Assembly (NCBI GenBank): GCA_018292915.2
Contig: JACVVK020000039.1
Coordinates: forward strand, 108,501 to 172,500
DNA: 64,000 bases
Direction: 5' to 3'
Source: Batillaria attramentaria
Taxonomy: Eukaryota > Mollusca > Gastropoda > Batillariidae
Shown: in pieces, positions 34,884 to 59,124 of the stretch
Layout: each line of letters starts with the position of its first letter
Numbering within the stretch: position 1 is the first letter of the stretch
Notes under the pieces: generated by a model
Told to the model about the DNA's origin: nothing
Seen by the model: only the letters and a program-made list of their open reading frames with translations
Database searches by the model: none
Program-made: the position numbers and the translations under genes

Positions 34884-36380
34884 ATTTCTCATTTTCGTCT
34901 TTTCCGTCATAAGTTCTTGTATTGATCAACATAAATTTCTTATCAGCAGCCACCCCTAAGTTGACTTAAGATGTTGATTTTGATATTAAAGACTGCCCTG
35001 GCAAATCGTTCCTCTTCAGAAATATCAGTGACAATTTAGACTCTCCTGCATAGTAGTTTGTGATCGTGCTTTTTTTTGTGGTCATCTGTCATCACTTCAT
35101 CCACATATATTTCTCCTATGCAAATTAGTGAATATCATGGGAAAAATGATTGTAGAACCGTACACTTCACCTAAAGACCACTTGCCTTTTTGACAGACCC
35201 ATAATAGCTTGCTCCCACCACCACCCCCCACCCCTTGAAAAAAGTTAATGACATACATAATAAATAAAAATATAAATAGAAAATTAGGCAAAAATTATCA
35301 GAATGCTCCCTAGCAATAACTGACGGTCAATGGTTGTAAAACAAACCGCATCTGGCAATGTCTGCAGTTAAACAAAGCAGGGTTTAGGGGCAACTGGCAA
35401 TGTGGACAAAATTATTTGTTCTCGTCTGTCATTATTACGAGATAAGCAAGACACGGGGAAAGGTTTGTGCAGAGTACACACAAAACTAAGACAAGAGCAC
35501 AGCCTATGTTTAGGGGGCGGAAAGGAACATTGAAAAGAAAATATACAAGTCAAAGCAAGTAAAACTGTTCAGGTTCAAGAGTGTTTTTCTTCCTCTGTAC
35601 CGGTTGGCTTTTGAAAGACTGCTGTGTGGTAGTAATCTGGCATTTCTGAACTGTAAACGTCTGAATACCCTTCACAGACCGCACTTTTTCCGATTGCAGT
35701 GGAAACGTGACCACGAACTGCTACTGAAGCAATGCGTTCACATGTGTACACACTGACCATATCAAGGACAGTACATGTACTTGAGCTGTTCCTGGTGATA
35801 TCTGGCGCCGTTAGTAAAAAGGTTAATAAAAATGAGAAAAGGGTTTGACCGTTTTGGTTTGATTATCGGCAGTTTTCAAGGCGAGGTATGACTTTTAGTA
35901 AACTATAATAAAGCTTCTCAATCTTTCTTTAGCCAACCTGTAAGACTTTAAAGTGCCTTCAAATTAAGTCTTGTCTTAATTCACTGTTGAACCAGAACAG
36001 TTTGGATTTAGCATTTGGGAATATAGTATGATCAAAGATGACAGTAACCGAAGCAGCACAGCAATTATGTGTGCGAGATCTCTGGTTCTATCTTTTTGTT
36101 ATTGTGATCCGATTTGAAAATTTGTGAGGGGGAAGGTATTGAGTTAATGTTCTGAGTGCTCATTGTTCTGATAAGGCTGACAGTCAGCTTCATTGGTTTT
36201 CAAAGCAGATGCCCCATAGAAATATACATCTACATAAATCTGCACGGTTGCCAGAACGGTTCATCAGATGTCCTAGATTCACACAACCAACCACCAGTAT
36301 CTGCCAGAGTGCATTTTTTAAATACATGGTTTAAAAGCCCTTTTAAAAATGAAGTTTCTGGGGTCTAGTTAGCTTTCATG

Positions 36381-36408
36381 TTGATGATGATGATGATGAT
36401 GATGATGG
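36381..36408 (+). repeat. (GAT)n microsatellite
   Basis: A run of gat trinucleotides in the NAV 3' UTR. Confidence 0.9.
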
Positions 36409-36862
36409 TGTCTTGTAATGCGCTGAAAAACTCCATGCCCAGCATGCTCGTAGCGCGGTTCTCAGTTAGTATGACCCTTTGCAATTTTTGTGATTTTAGT
36501 CCTTATCTTTTCTTGTGCCACTGGACTTGATTCCCTAGCTTCTGTAGAAAATCGAAAGATTTTGGTGAAGCAGTAACCAGTAGAACTGACAGAGAAAAAT
36601 CTTCAGCTGTGGTCGTTTTACTGTGCATTAAACATCACGCCTTTTTCATCCACTGTGCCCCGACAGTAGATCTTTGACATTGCTTACCTTTGCCGTTGTC
36701 TTGTATAGATAGTTATAGAATCACACTTGAAAGTTACACACATGAATTTTGTTACAATAGTGTTTGATGCCCTCTACAATGAGATTCTACATTTAATAGG
36801 CTTCTTGCATTAGTATAGAAGCTTATTTTCGACTGCCTGCTTGCCAATTTGTTTTCAGTAGT

Positions 36863-36988
36863 TATACCATCTAGCGCCATGTGTCTGTACCATGTAGCAC
36901 CCGTTGTGTCTTTACCGTCTAGCGCCATGTGTCTTGACCATTTAGCACCATGGCTGTGTCTTTACCATCTAGCACCATGTATCTCTTT
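36863..36988 (+). repeat. Five-copy minisatellite of about 25 bp in NAV 3' UTR
   Basis: Imperfect units of the form accatctagcgccatgtgtc repeat with 23-28 bp spacing. Confidence 0.75.
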
Positions 36989-37336
36989 GTATGCTTGCCC
37001 ACCTCACATTCAGGGGCGACATTTTTATCAACAATTCACTTCGTATTGTCCGCTCAGGAAAAAAAAAAATCTCATTTCACTTTGTGTATACAATCAGTTT
37101 CCGTGAAGCGCTGGTTCTTTGTACCATGCATAAAACTTGTCTTTGTGATCGTGGTCCTTTGCATGTTTCAGACATAGGAAACTTGTGAAAATTTGATTTT
37201 GTCGTCTTATCTGAGAAAAAGAGACATTGGCTGCATTCATTTTTAAGTGGATTTATGGCAGGGGCAGTGTGCTCTTTTCGTGTAGAATACTCACAACGGC
37301 GATATACTTCTGCAAGTAGAGACAATTCTTGGAAGG

Positions 37337-37353
37337 GGGGGGGGGGGGGGGGG
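37337..37353 (+). repeat. Poly(G) run
   Basis: Seventeen consecutive G in the NAV 3' UTR. It could form a G-quadruplex in RNA or be a length-variable assembly spot. Confidence 0.85.
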
Positions 37354-38499
37354 ATTTGCTTTGGTGGAAATATTTAGGAGGATTCTGACCAGACAATATT
37401 CACATTAAGATTTATAAAGTTTTCTCCGTTCTGTTTAGGTTTGAACCTGCCCCGGCATTAACACATGTTGGGTTAGTTTTGCTTCAGCAGAAACAAAGAA
37501 GAGGGAAAACAAAACAGTACCTACATCAAATCCTGTATCTTAAAATAAAACAGATGGTAGTTTTAATTAGTTAGTGTACAGATGCAGTTCATATTGGTAG
37601 CTCTAATCGGTTTCTAACAATGTTTAGAAAGTTTTTAAAAAAAATTAAGTTGAGGAAACACTTCAGACAGGCTTTCTTTTGGTGTAATTTTGCTAACCTA
37701 GAAATCCACCACTCACTGCACTCCCTAATGCAAGATATAATGTAGATAAAGCGGGTCTACGTCGTCTTCTGACTACGAGGCAGACTTTTCAATCTCTTGT
37801 GTAGGTTCTACATGTATATCTATATATAAAAGACATCTACTTTCTTTGATGTGCAAGTCCGTGTCTACAGAGTAACTTTGTTTGATGTTGGGTTTTGTTT
37901 TGTATTATGTATATAGTTCTTGACTTGTAAATGTACTGTGCAGCATTTTAAATTATTATATGAGAACCCCCCCCACCCCATTATTTCACTACGTTTGAAC
38001 AGCCTTGTGTGTGTAATCTCGCGCTTGTGAGATTTTGACTGCAGTTCTACTAACTCCATCGGTCGCATCATTTACTGCGCTTGTCAAACTTACTGTAACA
38101 ATGTCATCTGGCAGTATTCACAGTCAGTTCTGTCACTGGAATGAGAAAGAGGCGAGAGAAAGAAAAACCAAAAAAACTTCTACAACAAAAATACAGAAAG
38201 AGCAGGACAACGGAGAATAACACTGCATCTTTCATTGAATGACAGTAAAATACCTGTTATTACTACACTAGGTGCAATGTCTCAGATCCTTACGCTGTGC
38301 CGTGGTTGACGGATACGACTGTGAATAGTGCTTACCATTTGTCTATTTTATTTATTTTGTAATTCATGACTGCAGTTTCTGCCTGGCATTAAGCGCATTG
38401 ACCACAATTTTGTGTTCATCGAGTCTTTTGAGTGTACGTGTACTGTGCAGTTAAGGTGCAGGCGAGTTCCTTGCCTCATTGTAGCGACTCGAATGGTTG

Positions 38500-38505
38500 A
38501 ATAAA
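38500..38505 (+). terminator. Candidate distal NAV poly(A) signal
   Basis: AATAAA is followed within 40 nt by GT/T-rich sequence (ggttttctttaac). It is the last such hexamer before the convergent P450 gene. Confidence 0.5.
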
Positions 38506-38551
38506 ACAAGTGAACTGGTTTTCTTTAACGATGCGTTTGGTAATTAACTAT

Positions 38552-38557
38552 TTTATT
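38552..38557 (-). terminator. Candidate poly(A) signal of P450 gene A
   Basis: TTTATT on the + strand reads AATAAA on the - strand, about 365 nt beyond the P450 stop at 38921. It lies about 50 bp from the NAV signal on the other strand. Confidence 0.45.
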
Positions 38558-38920
38558 CTCAAATTATTTACACACACATTTCTGTGTGTGTGTATGTGTG
38601 TGAGAGAGAGAGAGGGGGGCGAACTTTTATCATATTATAATGGCGTACGCGATTAATTCATTTCTCCGACACAGACAACTGCTGAAAATTCAATCTCATA
38701 CACGCCTTCAGACCTATGACCGAAAAACACACTATAAGTAAGTAACGAAATGTGCATCGATTTGACAACGAAAATGCCAAAGTGCAGACCTAGAAAACTG
38801 CAGCTAAGGCCGCTTAATGACAGTAGATATACTTAAACTGTAGTGACGTGATGCAGGAATTATGAATGGAAATTCAATGATCTGCAGAGTAAAGTTCAAA
38901 TTTTACCTGACCAGATTCTG

Positions 38921-51127
<12,207 letters not shown>

Positions 51128-52061
51128 AATGAGGCTGGTGATTTTCCTTTAGCCTGCAAAGAGTTAAAGGCGTAAGGACACAAATGAAGAGTGGGGTCAG
51201 GTGCAGTGTTTATTTGGATCACCCCGCTTTGCGAGTGTGCTAGTTTGTAGTGATTTTTGTTGTCACGAAAAAGCGTGATTTTCGTGATTTTTGTATTTGG
51301 TAGGGCAAGGTGCATGCCGGGGGGGGGGGGGGGTTGCAAGAGGAGGCAAGCTGCCAGTGAAGCTGGGGCTTGTTGCTCACGAGAGAGGCAAAGGTGACAT
51401 GAGTGCACTTGGGTGAACTGGCTTTCTGCCTTAAACAGAAAGTACACTAGCATTACTCCAGTGAGGCCTGAGCGGAAAGGAGACATTCAAGTTTGTTTAA
51501 ACTCCTGTCAGGTACGTGCCCTTGAATGGTCTGTGCATGGTAATTTTTATTTCTAGATTGAAGAATTGGTAGGGGCGATTCATTATGATGCCTGTGGCTA
51601 ATAGGGAATACATAGGGATTTGGAGAGAATTTGTGTTCTTTGAGCTAAACAGTGATCGCGTTAACCGGTAATTAGCGGTAAAATACCGTTTGCAAAACCA
51701 GAATACCGGAAAAATTTGGAGCTGCCAGTCCCAGGGACCGGTTGTAATTTGCTGGGACCGTTAAACACTGTGGCCTCTGATAGAGGCGGAGGGAGGGGGG
51801 GGGGCAGTTTTAGCGAACGTTAATCACTGTCACAATAGCCTGGGCTTCATTGTTCTTGCGATGGACTCGCTGCTATCTTTACCTCTCATACCGATACAGT
51901 GTTGCGACACTGTGATTGTGTTTAGGTCGATTTGCAGTGTAATTCTTATCACTGGTTTTAATTCTCGTGGGACTGGTTCTGACACAGGTTGTTGAGTGAC
52001 AGTGTGCGGTAGTCGCTGATGGGACCGGTTTTCAAAATTCCTAGCGCGATCACTGCTCTAT
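51128..52061. other. Region upstream of P450 gene A
   Basis: Immediately 5' of the start codon, so it should hold the 5' UTR and promoter. No TATA box convincingly placed; poly(G) runs near 51320 and 51797. Confidence 0.45.
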
Positions 52062-52318
52062 CCTGATGATTAGTACAGCTCTTAATGCGACACAATGTTG
52101 TTTACACTTTACGCGAGCGGTGGAACATTCAAATTCTACGACTGTTGTTACACTGGTGGAGCGCTCAGTGTGGTCGCCGCGTCATCGAGGACGATTCTGT
52201 TGGCTCAGTGCCGGCATCAGAGACGATGCCACTGTCCAGGTGTTTAAGTGGTGTGGTGACAGATACCACGATAACAGCACAGAACGATCTGTGAGCATTA
52301 AAGTGGCAGCATCAGCCC
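52062..52318 (+). repeat. Repeat family F, copy 3
   Basis: Forward copy with gattagtacagctcttaatg, cgagcggtggaacattcaaa and cagaacgatctgtgagc. It lies just before the Harbinger-derived element. Confidence 0.7.
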
Positions 52319-52376
52319 CTTGAGTACTGCATGATTCCTTAAGTTATGTTTCCTTTGGCGCGGCGCGACGGCGGAG

Positions 52377-52526
52377 TGAGTGAGTGAGTTTTTAGGGCTT
52401 AAAGCCGCGCAAGCCACAAAGACTAATTCGCGGCTGAGTGTGCCTGCACTACATGAAAAAAAAAAAAAAATGTTACGCCGGACAAAGGATGCAAACTGGT
52501 CTACGGGGCAATACAAACCTAGGACA
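52377..52526 (+). mobile_element. SINE family B copy inserted in the Harbinger TIR
   Basis: Begins gtgagtgagtttttagggct and includes the family core aagccgcgcaagccacaaag. It is flanked by a perfect 14-bp target duplication gcgcgacggcggag (52363-52376 and 52527-52540). Confidence 0.9.
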
Positions 52527-52699
52527 GCGCGACGGCGGAGCGACTGCGGCGGCGGCGGCGGCAAAAATCGGGAACAGAGAAAATAGAAGGGGTGTATCCT
52601 TGTACGCGGCGCGGCGAGCGACGGCGCGAATTTTTTTTAACCGCTCCAAGGAGCGAAAAACCTGCGGATTCGCGGCGGATCGTAGGCGTGGCCTCCTTC

Positions 52700-52925
52700 G
52701 CGCCAAATTTCCACACACATGGTTTGCACTGCCTGATCACTGGCACTGGTTGTATGTCCAAAAACCAGAAAGGCAACCTGAGCAAACTGTTCTCTGGTGA
52801 GTCGGAAATACTCCTTGAACTTGTCGCCATCGGCTTGTAGTTCACGAATAGGTTGTGGAAAGCGCCTTGTTCAAACCGCAGCTTCAAAATGTTGTCACAG
52901 TGCACCCAGAAGCGATGCCTTCGTC
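52700..52925 (-). pseudogene. Harbinger transposase N-terminal fragment, frameshifted
   Basis: One frame reads WVHCDNILKLRFEQGAFHNL; a neighbouring frame then reads RELQADGDKFKEYFRLTREQ and FAQVAFLV. Together these resemble the start of PIF/Harbinger transposases (..FxNLxxELxxDxxKFxxYFRM..). A single frameshift separates them, and the catalytic DDE part is absent. Confidence 0.7.
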
Positions 52926-53146
52926 TCGGCTTCGATTTCTTTGATTTTTTTTCAAAAGGATAAGTATAGCGATTAAATTCTCCACTGAAACAGCGTGAGC
53001 TACAGCTAGCTTAGAATGTCAAAACAAAGCAGGCGGATAAAAATGCGCGCCGCGGGAAAGGAGACATGCGCGCCCGGCGATTTCTGCTTTTTGCCGCCGC
53101 CGCTGCTGCCGTCGCCGTCGCGCCGCGCCAAAGGAAACGTACCTTA

Positions 53147-54565
53147 ATTCTGGCTGAGCTCTAAACTACACGCGTATATATTGTAGTCGGGCGAAACGAC
53201 TTCATTTGGTGTCAGAAAGTAAAACTGGTGCCATTTAGCGAAACCAGATAGTGATACCGTCAGAATCTACTTCTTTTGGTTTTCTAACCTGTAAATTTCT
53301 GGTCTAGCGAAACTGTGTTCATTGCCATTGTTTGCATGCATTCGATCATCGACATTCCACTTCGAAATTTCATTCACAGAAAAAAAAAGTATTTCCACTA
53401 AATTTGCCTGAAACAAAATTTGAGGGAAGGTTTCTATAGAATGTCTGAATGTTTCCGCATGCCGTTTTATTCATTTCGTTACCATTTTCCTCAAAAATTT
53501 GACGGGGAAGAGTTAGATTAGCAGTTGGTCACACTGGCTATTCTACGCATGTCCTAATTAAAAATGTCGGAAACGTTAGAGTAGGAGTACCAGATCGGCA
53601 CTAATTCTAAATCGAAAAATTGTATTTCCAAGTAATTTTCTAAATGAAGATCACGATAATCATAAAATAAACATAAGAAAAAATATGACACTTCATGGTT
53701 CAGGACAGTTTTAGACCACAAATCTATGAAAAATAAGAAACAAACTGCACTAAATCTCGTCCTTCTAGCAATCCGGAAGTTCTGAGCAACAAATAATTAT
53801 CGTTGATTCTGTTAGAGGAGACGACTAGACAGCTGGCTTATTGGTAAGATGAAAAATCAGATTTCCTTCAGTTTTATCAGTACGGCTAGTTGTTTTCTGT
53901 ATGACAGTGGCATGGAGTGGGCATTCCGCAATGTTGTTATAAACTTTTTAGAATCGAAAAAACCCATCTGAAAGAAATTTCTGAAATTTAGACCAGCCAC
54001 CCAAACGACTGGCATTTTCCCATCGAACAAGCATCTGTCCATGATCGGAAGAGCAAACGAAGTTGATTTCCAAAGAAATATGGAGGGAAAATACATCTAA
54101 AAGTATTAGTCTCTGCTTGAATTGAAATGATTCATCCGTGGTTTTTGAAGCGTTTTGGATGTCGTCAGATGAATTGAAGTTTGATTTTCTGTGGGGCAAA
54201 GCCATATTGTCAGCTCGATGTCGTTTTCGAATGATTCGAATGACGTCATCCGATGTCGCAGACGAAAAAGACCCGACCGGTCGACTTTGTCAGCAAAAAC
54301 TACACATTATCCGAATGATCCAAAAGAAATAAGAAAGATGGGGGGTAAAGGAGACTAAAATCTAACTGCACGGATAAAAAGCAACACAGAAACAGATCCT
54401 TTACTTACGGTCTTACGGTTGTTACTGCGATATCGGCACAGCTGACATCGGCACAGGATATACCGCGTCTTACGTCAATTTGAGACGTAGACGTCTAGAT
54501 CTAGACATCTTGATCTAGTCATGATTGATCTAATCAATTCATATATTTTGATACTGCGGATGAGG
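53147..54565. other. Intergenic, nothing recognised
   Basis: AT-rich unique sequence between the Harbinger element and a GT microsatellite; ORFs on both strands under 90 codons without motifs. Confidence 0.55.
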
Positions 54566-54569
54566 ATAT

Positions 54570-54570
54570 A

Positions 54571-54632
<62 letters not shown>
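54570..54632 (+). repeat. (GT)n microsatellite
   Basis: About 31 GT units in the intergenic region. Confidence 0.95.
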
Positions 54633-54633
<1 letters not shown>

Positions 54634-55518
54634 GTCACAGTGTTGTGTTGTGTTGTGTTGTGTGTCTGTCTCTGCTTGCGTGAAAAGGTGGTAGACACAA
54701 CAAAAACAGTCTATACAATGTACTTATATCGTTCTTGTTGTCTTTCACCGCTGTCACAAACAACACGGCGGCTACAAATTGCCCCACGTGCATCGTAACG
54801 GAGGACGCCAAGAAATTCCAGCCGTGATGATGCCGGCCGGATGCAGGATGGTGTCAGTGGCGCGAAATCGGTGGGAAACCCCCTCCATACAGTAATGGGG
54901 ATTTCCTAGGGGCAAGTCATTACTTGGTAAAATACGCAAAAATGTAACGATACGAAAAGTTCTACATTTACACCCAAATTTTGGTGTTGACATTTGGCAT
55001 CACTGGCCGAACATCTTAACAAAATTCCTTCCACATCCATGTGGGCATAGTTTACCTTTGTTTTCAACACACTGTGCCGATAACGTCAGCTGTGCCGATA
55101 TCGCAGTAACATACGGTTCTTCGAAAATCAACCGGGAAAGAAACTCCACCTCCATCTGCAGTCGCGCACAACACCAATTGTTAGAACCGCGACGTGGATG
55201 GAAGAGAGATAATTTTCTGAAGGGAGAAAACTCCGTGCGAGAGAATGGCGAATGGATGAGAGAGCGTATGTGTGTGTGCTTGTGTGAATGACAACACTGG
55301 AGTGAACTTCAACATCTCGGCATCTTCTTACTGGTAACTTGCATGTTGTTCGTTGTGTTCGTTCCTGCATGGTGTGCGTGAGTGTGTGTGGATGGTTGAT
55401 TGATTGCATGGGTTGCTTTGCACCGCCTCAACGGCCATACACCACATCCTGACAGCTAAGAATAACACGTATTTCGGACTTGTAGTCGGGCGAAACGACT
55501 ACAATATGCCACAACGAC

Positions 55519-55695
55519 GGTCGGTCGGTGGTCTGGTGGTTAAGAGACTTGTCACCAATGCGAGAGGTCGGGGGTTCGAGTCCCACTCGGGGCAAAGAAT
55601 TTTTCCTTCTCGTACGTGGAATCGTTCATTCGGGCCGATCGTCGGGGATTCTCTCCGGGTACTCCGGCTTCCACCCCCCCCCCCCCCCCCCTCTG
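55519..55695 (+). mobile_element. SINE family C (tRNA-like)
   Basis: Head ggtcggtggtctggtggtta with an A-box-like tggtggttaaga and a B box gggttcgagtccc, then ggcaaagaatttttccttct and a poly(C) run. Confidence 0.85.
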
Positions 55696-56009
55696 CTTTG
55701 GAAATGTTCAGCCCACCAAATTTGAAAAATAAATGCAATTCTAAATTCCGAAATATCTGAGCTAGCTGACCTTTCGCACCACTTGATTGTAATGTGTTTA
55801 TGTCCAGTCTGTGACAGAGTGCGTGTGATTCACGTGAACGTGCGTGTTGGGTTCAGTTCGCGGCGCTCTGAGCCGATTCACGAAACTGGGTAAAGCGCCT
55901 ATACAATGCTCATTATTATTATTATTATTAATGACAGACCGAGCACAACCACACCCTGCCCCACTATTATGATAAGACTGGTTAAAACGAACAAGCCACC
56001 GATGATAAT

Positions 56010-56218
56010 TAGGCAGATTTAATAGGATTTCGTACGGAGGACTTCGCTGAGCAGCGTAACCCATTTGCATGTAAATTAGGCACGTTACGGGTGCCATTAG
56101 CCAATCGCAGCGCGTTAGCAGCTCGCGGCCTCTGCCGTGTGAGCCTAATTTACATGTAAATGGGTTACGCTGCTCAGCGAAGTCCCCCGGCCGTACGAAG
56201 TCCTACTAAATCTGCCTA
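56010..56218. mobile_element. Foldback element (MITE-like), about 209 bp
   Basis: Two arms of about 72-76 bp are near-perfect inverted copies: the left begins taggcagattta and runs to catgtaaattaggc, the right reads gcctaatttacatg and ends taaatctgccta. Only about 60 bp separate them. Confidence 0.85.
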
Positions 56219-56369
56219 GTAGCAGCCACTATTACGCAAGGCTTGTGCCTTCCCCGCTAGGCCTGACGCCGTTGCAATTTGCATAATAGTGGCTTGAAGG
56301 GGCCCCTAGTGATCTGAAGATTGCAGGTAAAATTGCGATTTTTGTTATTGGCTTTCAAGAGAAATAATT

Positions 56370-57660
56370 ATACGCGAACTTTTCAGTGGCAGAAAGGCTA
56401 CAAATGCAATAAAATACTCACGACTTCTGCAGAATGATGATCTTGACGTACGAACCACGTCCGTTTTCACTGTTAATCTGATCGGACAGCAGGCAAACCC
56501 AGTTCAAAGCTGTTAATCAAAGATCGTCCGAAAGCCTCCAAGCGCGTCTTTTGCCACTGTCCACAAACAGCCTCTGCGTTACAGTTTCAAAAGGTACCTA
56601 CTTGAACCAGCACTAATACCAGCGCTCAGCAGATCCAACAGACATCAACCAACAATATTATTCTGTCATTGTAATCTTGGTGCACAGTCGCGTCAGTTCT
56701 TAAAGGTCTTCTCTGCCAGTGGTTGTTATTGTTGCTGCTGTTGTTGTTGGTTTTCGATTTTTGTTTTTAAACTCTTTTTAAGTTTTTAGTTCCGTTATTG
56801 CCAATTTGATATTGACAATTTCTAGTACCACCCCTCCCCCCAAGTACGTTCTGTGTTTCCCCAGCTAAGTAACTGACACCCCCCCCCCCCCATATACGTC
56901 TCTTTTCAGTGCTTCGCCAGCTTAATAAGCGTGTTCGTATTAAGTGGAGGAAACAAAATTATGAGGGAAACATGATATGTATATTGGGGGGGGGGGGGGT
57001 ACGGAACACACATATTAGAAAGAGGAATTACCAGCAAATATTCAACGCGTAACACACATAGTAGGTAGAGGAATTATTAGCAAATAATAAACGCATAACA
57101 CACATCTTTAGCGTGTTGTTAACAGCAGCATCTGTATTACCAAAGACACGGGAAAAGGACACCGGCAGATAAGTGACGCTTTTCCGTCAATTTGCCAAAC
57201 TGCGGCTAAGACTAAAATTAATGGTGGTGACGTCAAAGTCGAAGCAAGCTGTTTGGCTGTGCTTATAACCGAGGGACGTTCCACTGCACAAACATCAGAC
57301 TGTGAAACAACAGGCAACAGACCTTTTAAAGAAAGCGGCACAAACACCAACACAATCCTACGTCTTGCGGGGCCCGGCGAATGACTTAGGCGAGGAATAG
57401 ATACGGTACGGACGACAGCGTAGCACTGTCCGCACTGCGTGCTGCCGATATCCGTTCGCCACTTGCCGTCTTCCGTCCCTTGTATCTTTACAACAGCACA
57501 GACCATGTACTGAGCTACACACGTAGTCAGTACGTGACATTCATTCGCACTAAAGGATACTGAGTACGCTGACCGTGTGAAAATGTACTCCATCCGTGCA
57601 AATGAATGGGATGAATTTATTTACTGCTGAGAAAATTAAAGTTTGTTTTGAACCGTATCC
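56370..57660. other. Intergenic, nothing recognised
   Basis: Contains short poly(C)/poly(G) runs and a 161-codon - strand ORF (57108-57593) without recognisable motif or splice context. Confidence 0.5.
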
Positions 57661-57669
57661 CCCCCCCCC

Positions 57670-57716
<47 letters not shown>
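57670..57716 (+). repeat. (CA)n microsatellite
   Basis: Follows a poly(C) run and abuts a SINE A fragment. Confidence 0.95.
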
Positions 57717-57717
<1 letters not shown>

Positions 57718-57732
57718 CATACACAGGGTGTC

Positions 57733-57848
57733 TTGGTGGGTGTTTGGGAGTTTAACGTCCTTTTCCACCACGTATGGGTGATGATGCAGGGCAACAAGAA
57801 AAAGGCAAGAACAAATATTCGGCCCCAGCCAGGAATCGAACTCAATGA
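57733..57848 (-). mobile_element. SINE family A, truncated copy
   Basis: Has gtttaacgtccttttccacc and ggccccagccaggaatcgaa but stops before the A-box half; next to a CA microsatellite. Confidence 0.85.
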
Positions 57849-58036
57849 CAAGAATCTTTATTTCCGACGGTAAAAGTTCTGGCAGAAATACCATGTTCGA
57901 ACTTGCCGTTGCTAAACTGCGGAAATATGAGCAAAGGAAGGAAAATCTAAAAGCTACAAGAATATAAAGAAAAAGAAGAGAGAGCGAGAAGGGGGGGGGG
58001 GGGGGGCAGGGGGGAGCACAGACACATGTAAATGAA

Positions 58037-58037
<1 letters not shown>

Positions 58038-58100
<63 letters not shown>
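58038..58100 (+). repeat. (CA)n microsatellite
   Basis: About 31 CA units, with poly(G) about 25 bp upstream. Confidence 0.95.
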
Positions 58101-58104
<4 letters not shown>

Positions 58105-58524
58105 TCATGGATTATCTTGACCGACTGCAGAAGAAGGGAAACAAAGATTTTCAAGCGGAATTTAGGTCGGTGACCGCCTTCTTCGACCGCGGATTTGATA
58201 TCAGAGTGGCTGTAATCATACTAACTTTCTCGTTATGTATAGTGTGTATTTTTATTACTTTTTGGATAACAGCAAGTGTTTCGATCTGCACACATCACAT
58301 AAACTATGTACGGCTGGCGATTTAAGTCAATTCCTACCAATTAACTTTTTTTGTTTTTAAATTACAATTAATTTATGTCTGCATGGATTTAAATTCAGCT
58401 CAGTGGGAGTGTTGCACCTTGATTATATGCTCGTGTTTACTGCAGCTAAGAGAATAAGCAAATAAAAGCGACATAAAAGGGACAGAAACCACTTTAACTT
58501 TCACAAAGGACGGCACGGGTCAAC

Positions 58525-58547
58525 GTTTCGGCTTTCGCCTTCCTCAG
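58525..58547 (-). other. Hammerhead-like core motif
   Basis: The - strand reads CTGAGGA then aGGCgaaaGCC then GAAAC, matching CUGANGA-stem II-GAAAC of hammerhead ribozymes except for an A-C mismatch at the base of stem II. Such motifs occur in Penelope-like and other retroelements. Activity is not implied. Confidence 0.35.
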
Positions 58548-58853
58548 GACACAAACAAATGGGACATAACTTCATCAAACAAAGAAAAGGTAACTCTGCG
58601 GACGTACTGACATACACGGCGCGCGGGAAGAAAAAAAATTGAAATGAAATGAAACGGTGGGCGAGAAAAGGACCAGAAAACAACAATAGTAAAAATGCTT
58701 TTCTCAAAAGGGCGATAACTATCAAATCAGCTGTGTAATCAAACCTGGATCGGATCCCTTACTCAAAGATCTTGACTTATTTGGACACCCCAAATTTGAA
58801 GTCAGTTGGTTGAGTATTTTCGGAGATACAGGCCTGGACACACACACGTACAC

Positions 58854-58884
<31 letters not shown>

Positions 58885-59124
58885 AATCCTTTGGTGACAG
58901 AAGACCATGGACTGTGTGTGAAAAAAAAAGCGGGGCAGAAAAGAACAGAAAAGAATAGTAAAAAATAGCAAAGACATCACGACACCCATCCTTTGGTGGC
59001 AGCTAAGAGAGTTAGAAGAGTCAGAAACGTGGAATACTCGTGCGCGGTACTCATTGTGTCAAGCGTGTACAACCATGGTCAGATCGTGCTGCAGGTGACC
59101 CGAAGCTGTATTTTTCCCTCGCTT

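Larger units (their letters stand above)
31317..38520 (+). other. NAV: Probable long 3' UTR of the NAV gene
   Basis: About 7.2 kb after the stop is AT-rich, has no recognised coding exon and lacks the SINE copies that pepper the introns. AATAAA occurs at 34155, 35259, 35825, 35907, 37544 and 38500, the last followed by a GT-rich stretch. Three UGUANAUA (Pumilio-type) octamers lie at 31768, 32133 and 37908. The extent is inferred; transcript data would be needed to fix the end. Confidence 0.65.
52339..53146 (-). mobile_element. PIF/Harbinger-derived element with TTA target duplication
   Basis: TTA flanks inverted ends; both ends carry tttcctttggcgcggcgcga followed by GC-rich (cgg)n sequence, about 60 bp in all. 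The interior on the - strand encodes a transposase N-terminal piece (see 52700-52925). The left inverted repeat is split by a SINE at 52377-52526. Confidence 0.85.

Noticed and set aside
57108..57593. 161-codon - strand ORF between the P450 genes
   Set aside because: No family similarity recognised and no transcript context.
58032..58325. 97-codon ORF with hydrophobic segment
   Set aside because: Starts in a CA microsatellite (poly Thr-His), and the remainder has no known match or splice signal.
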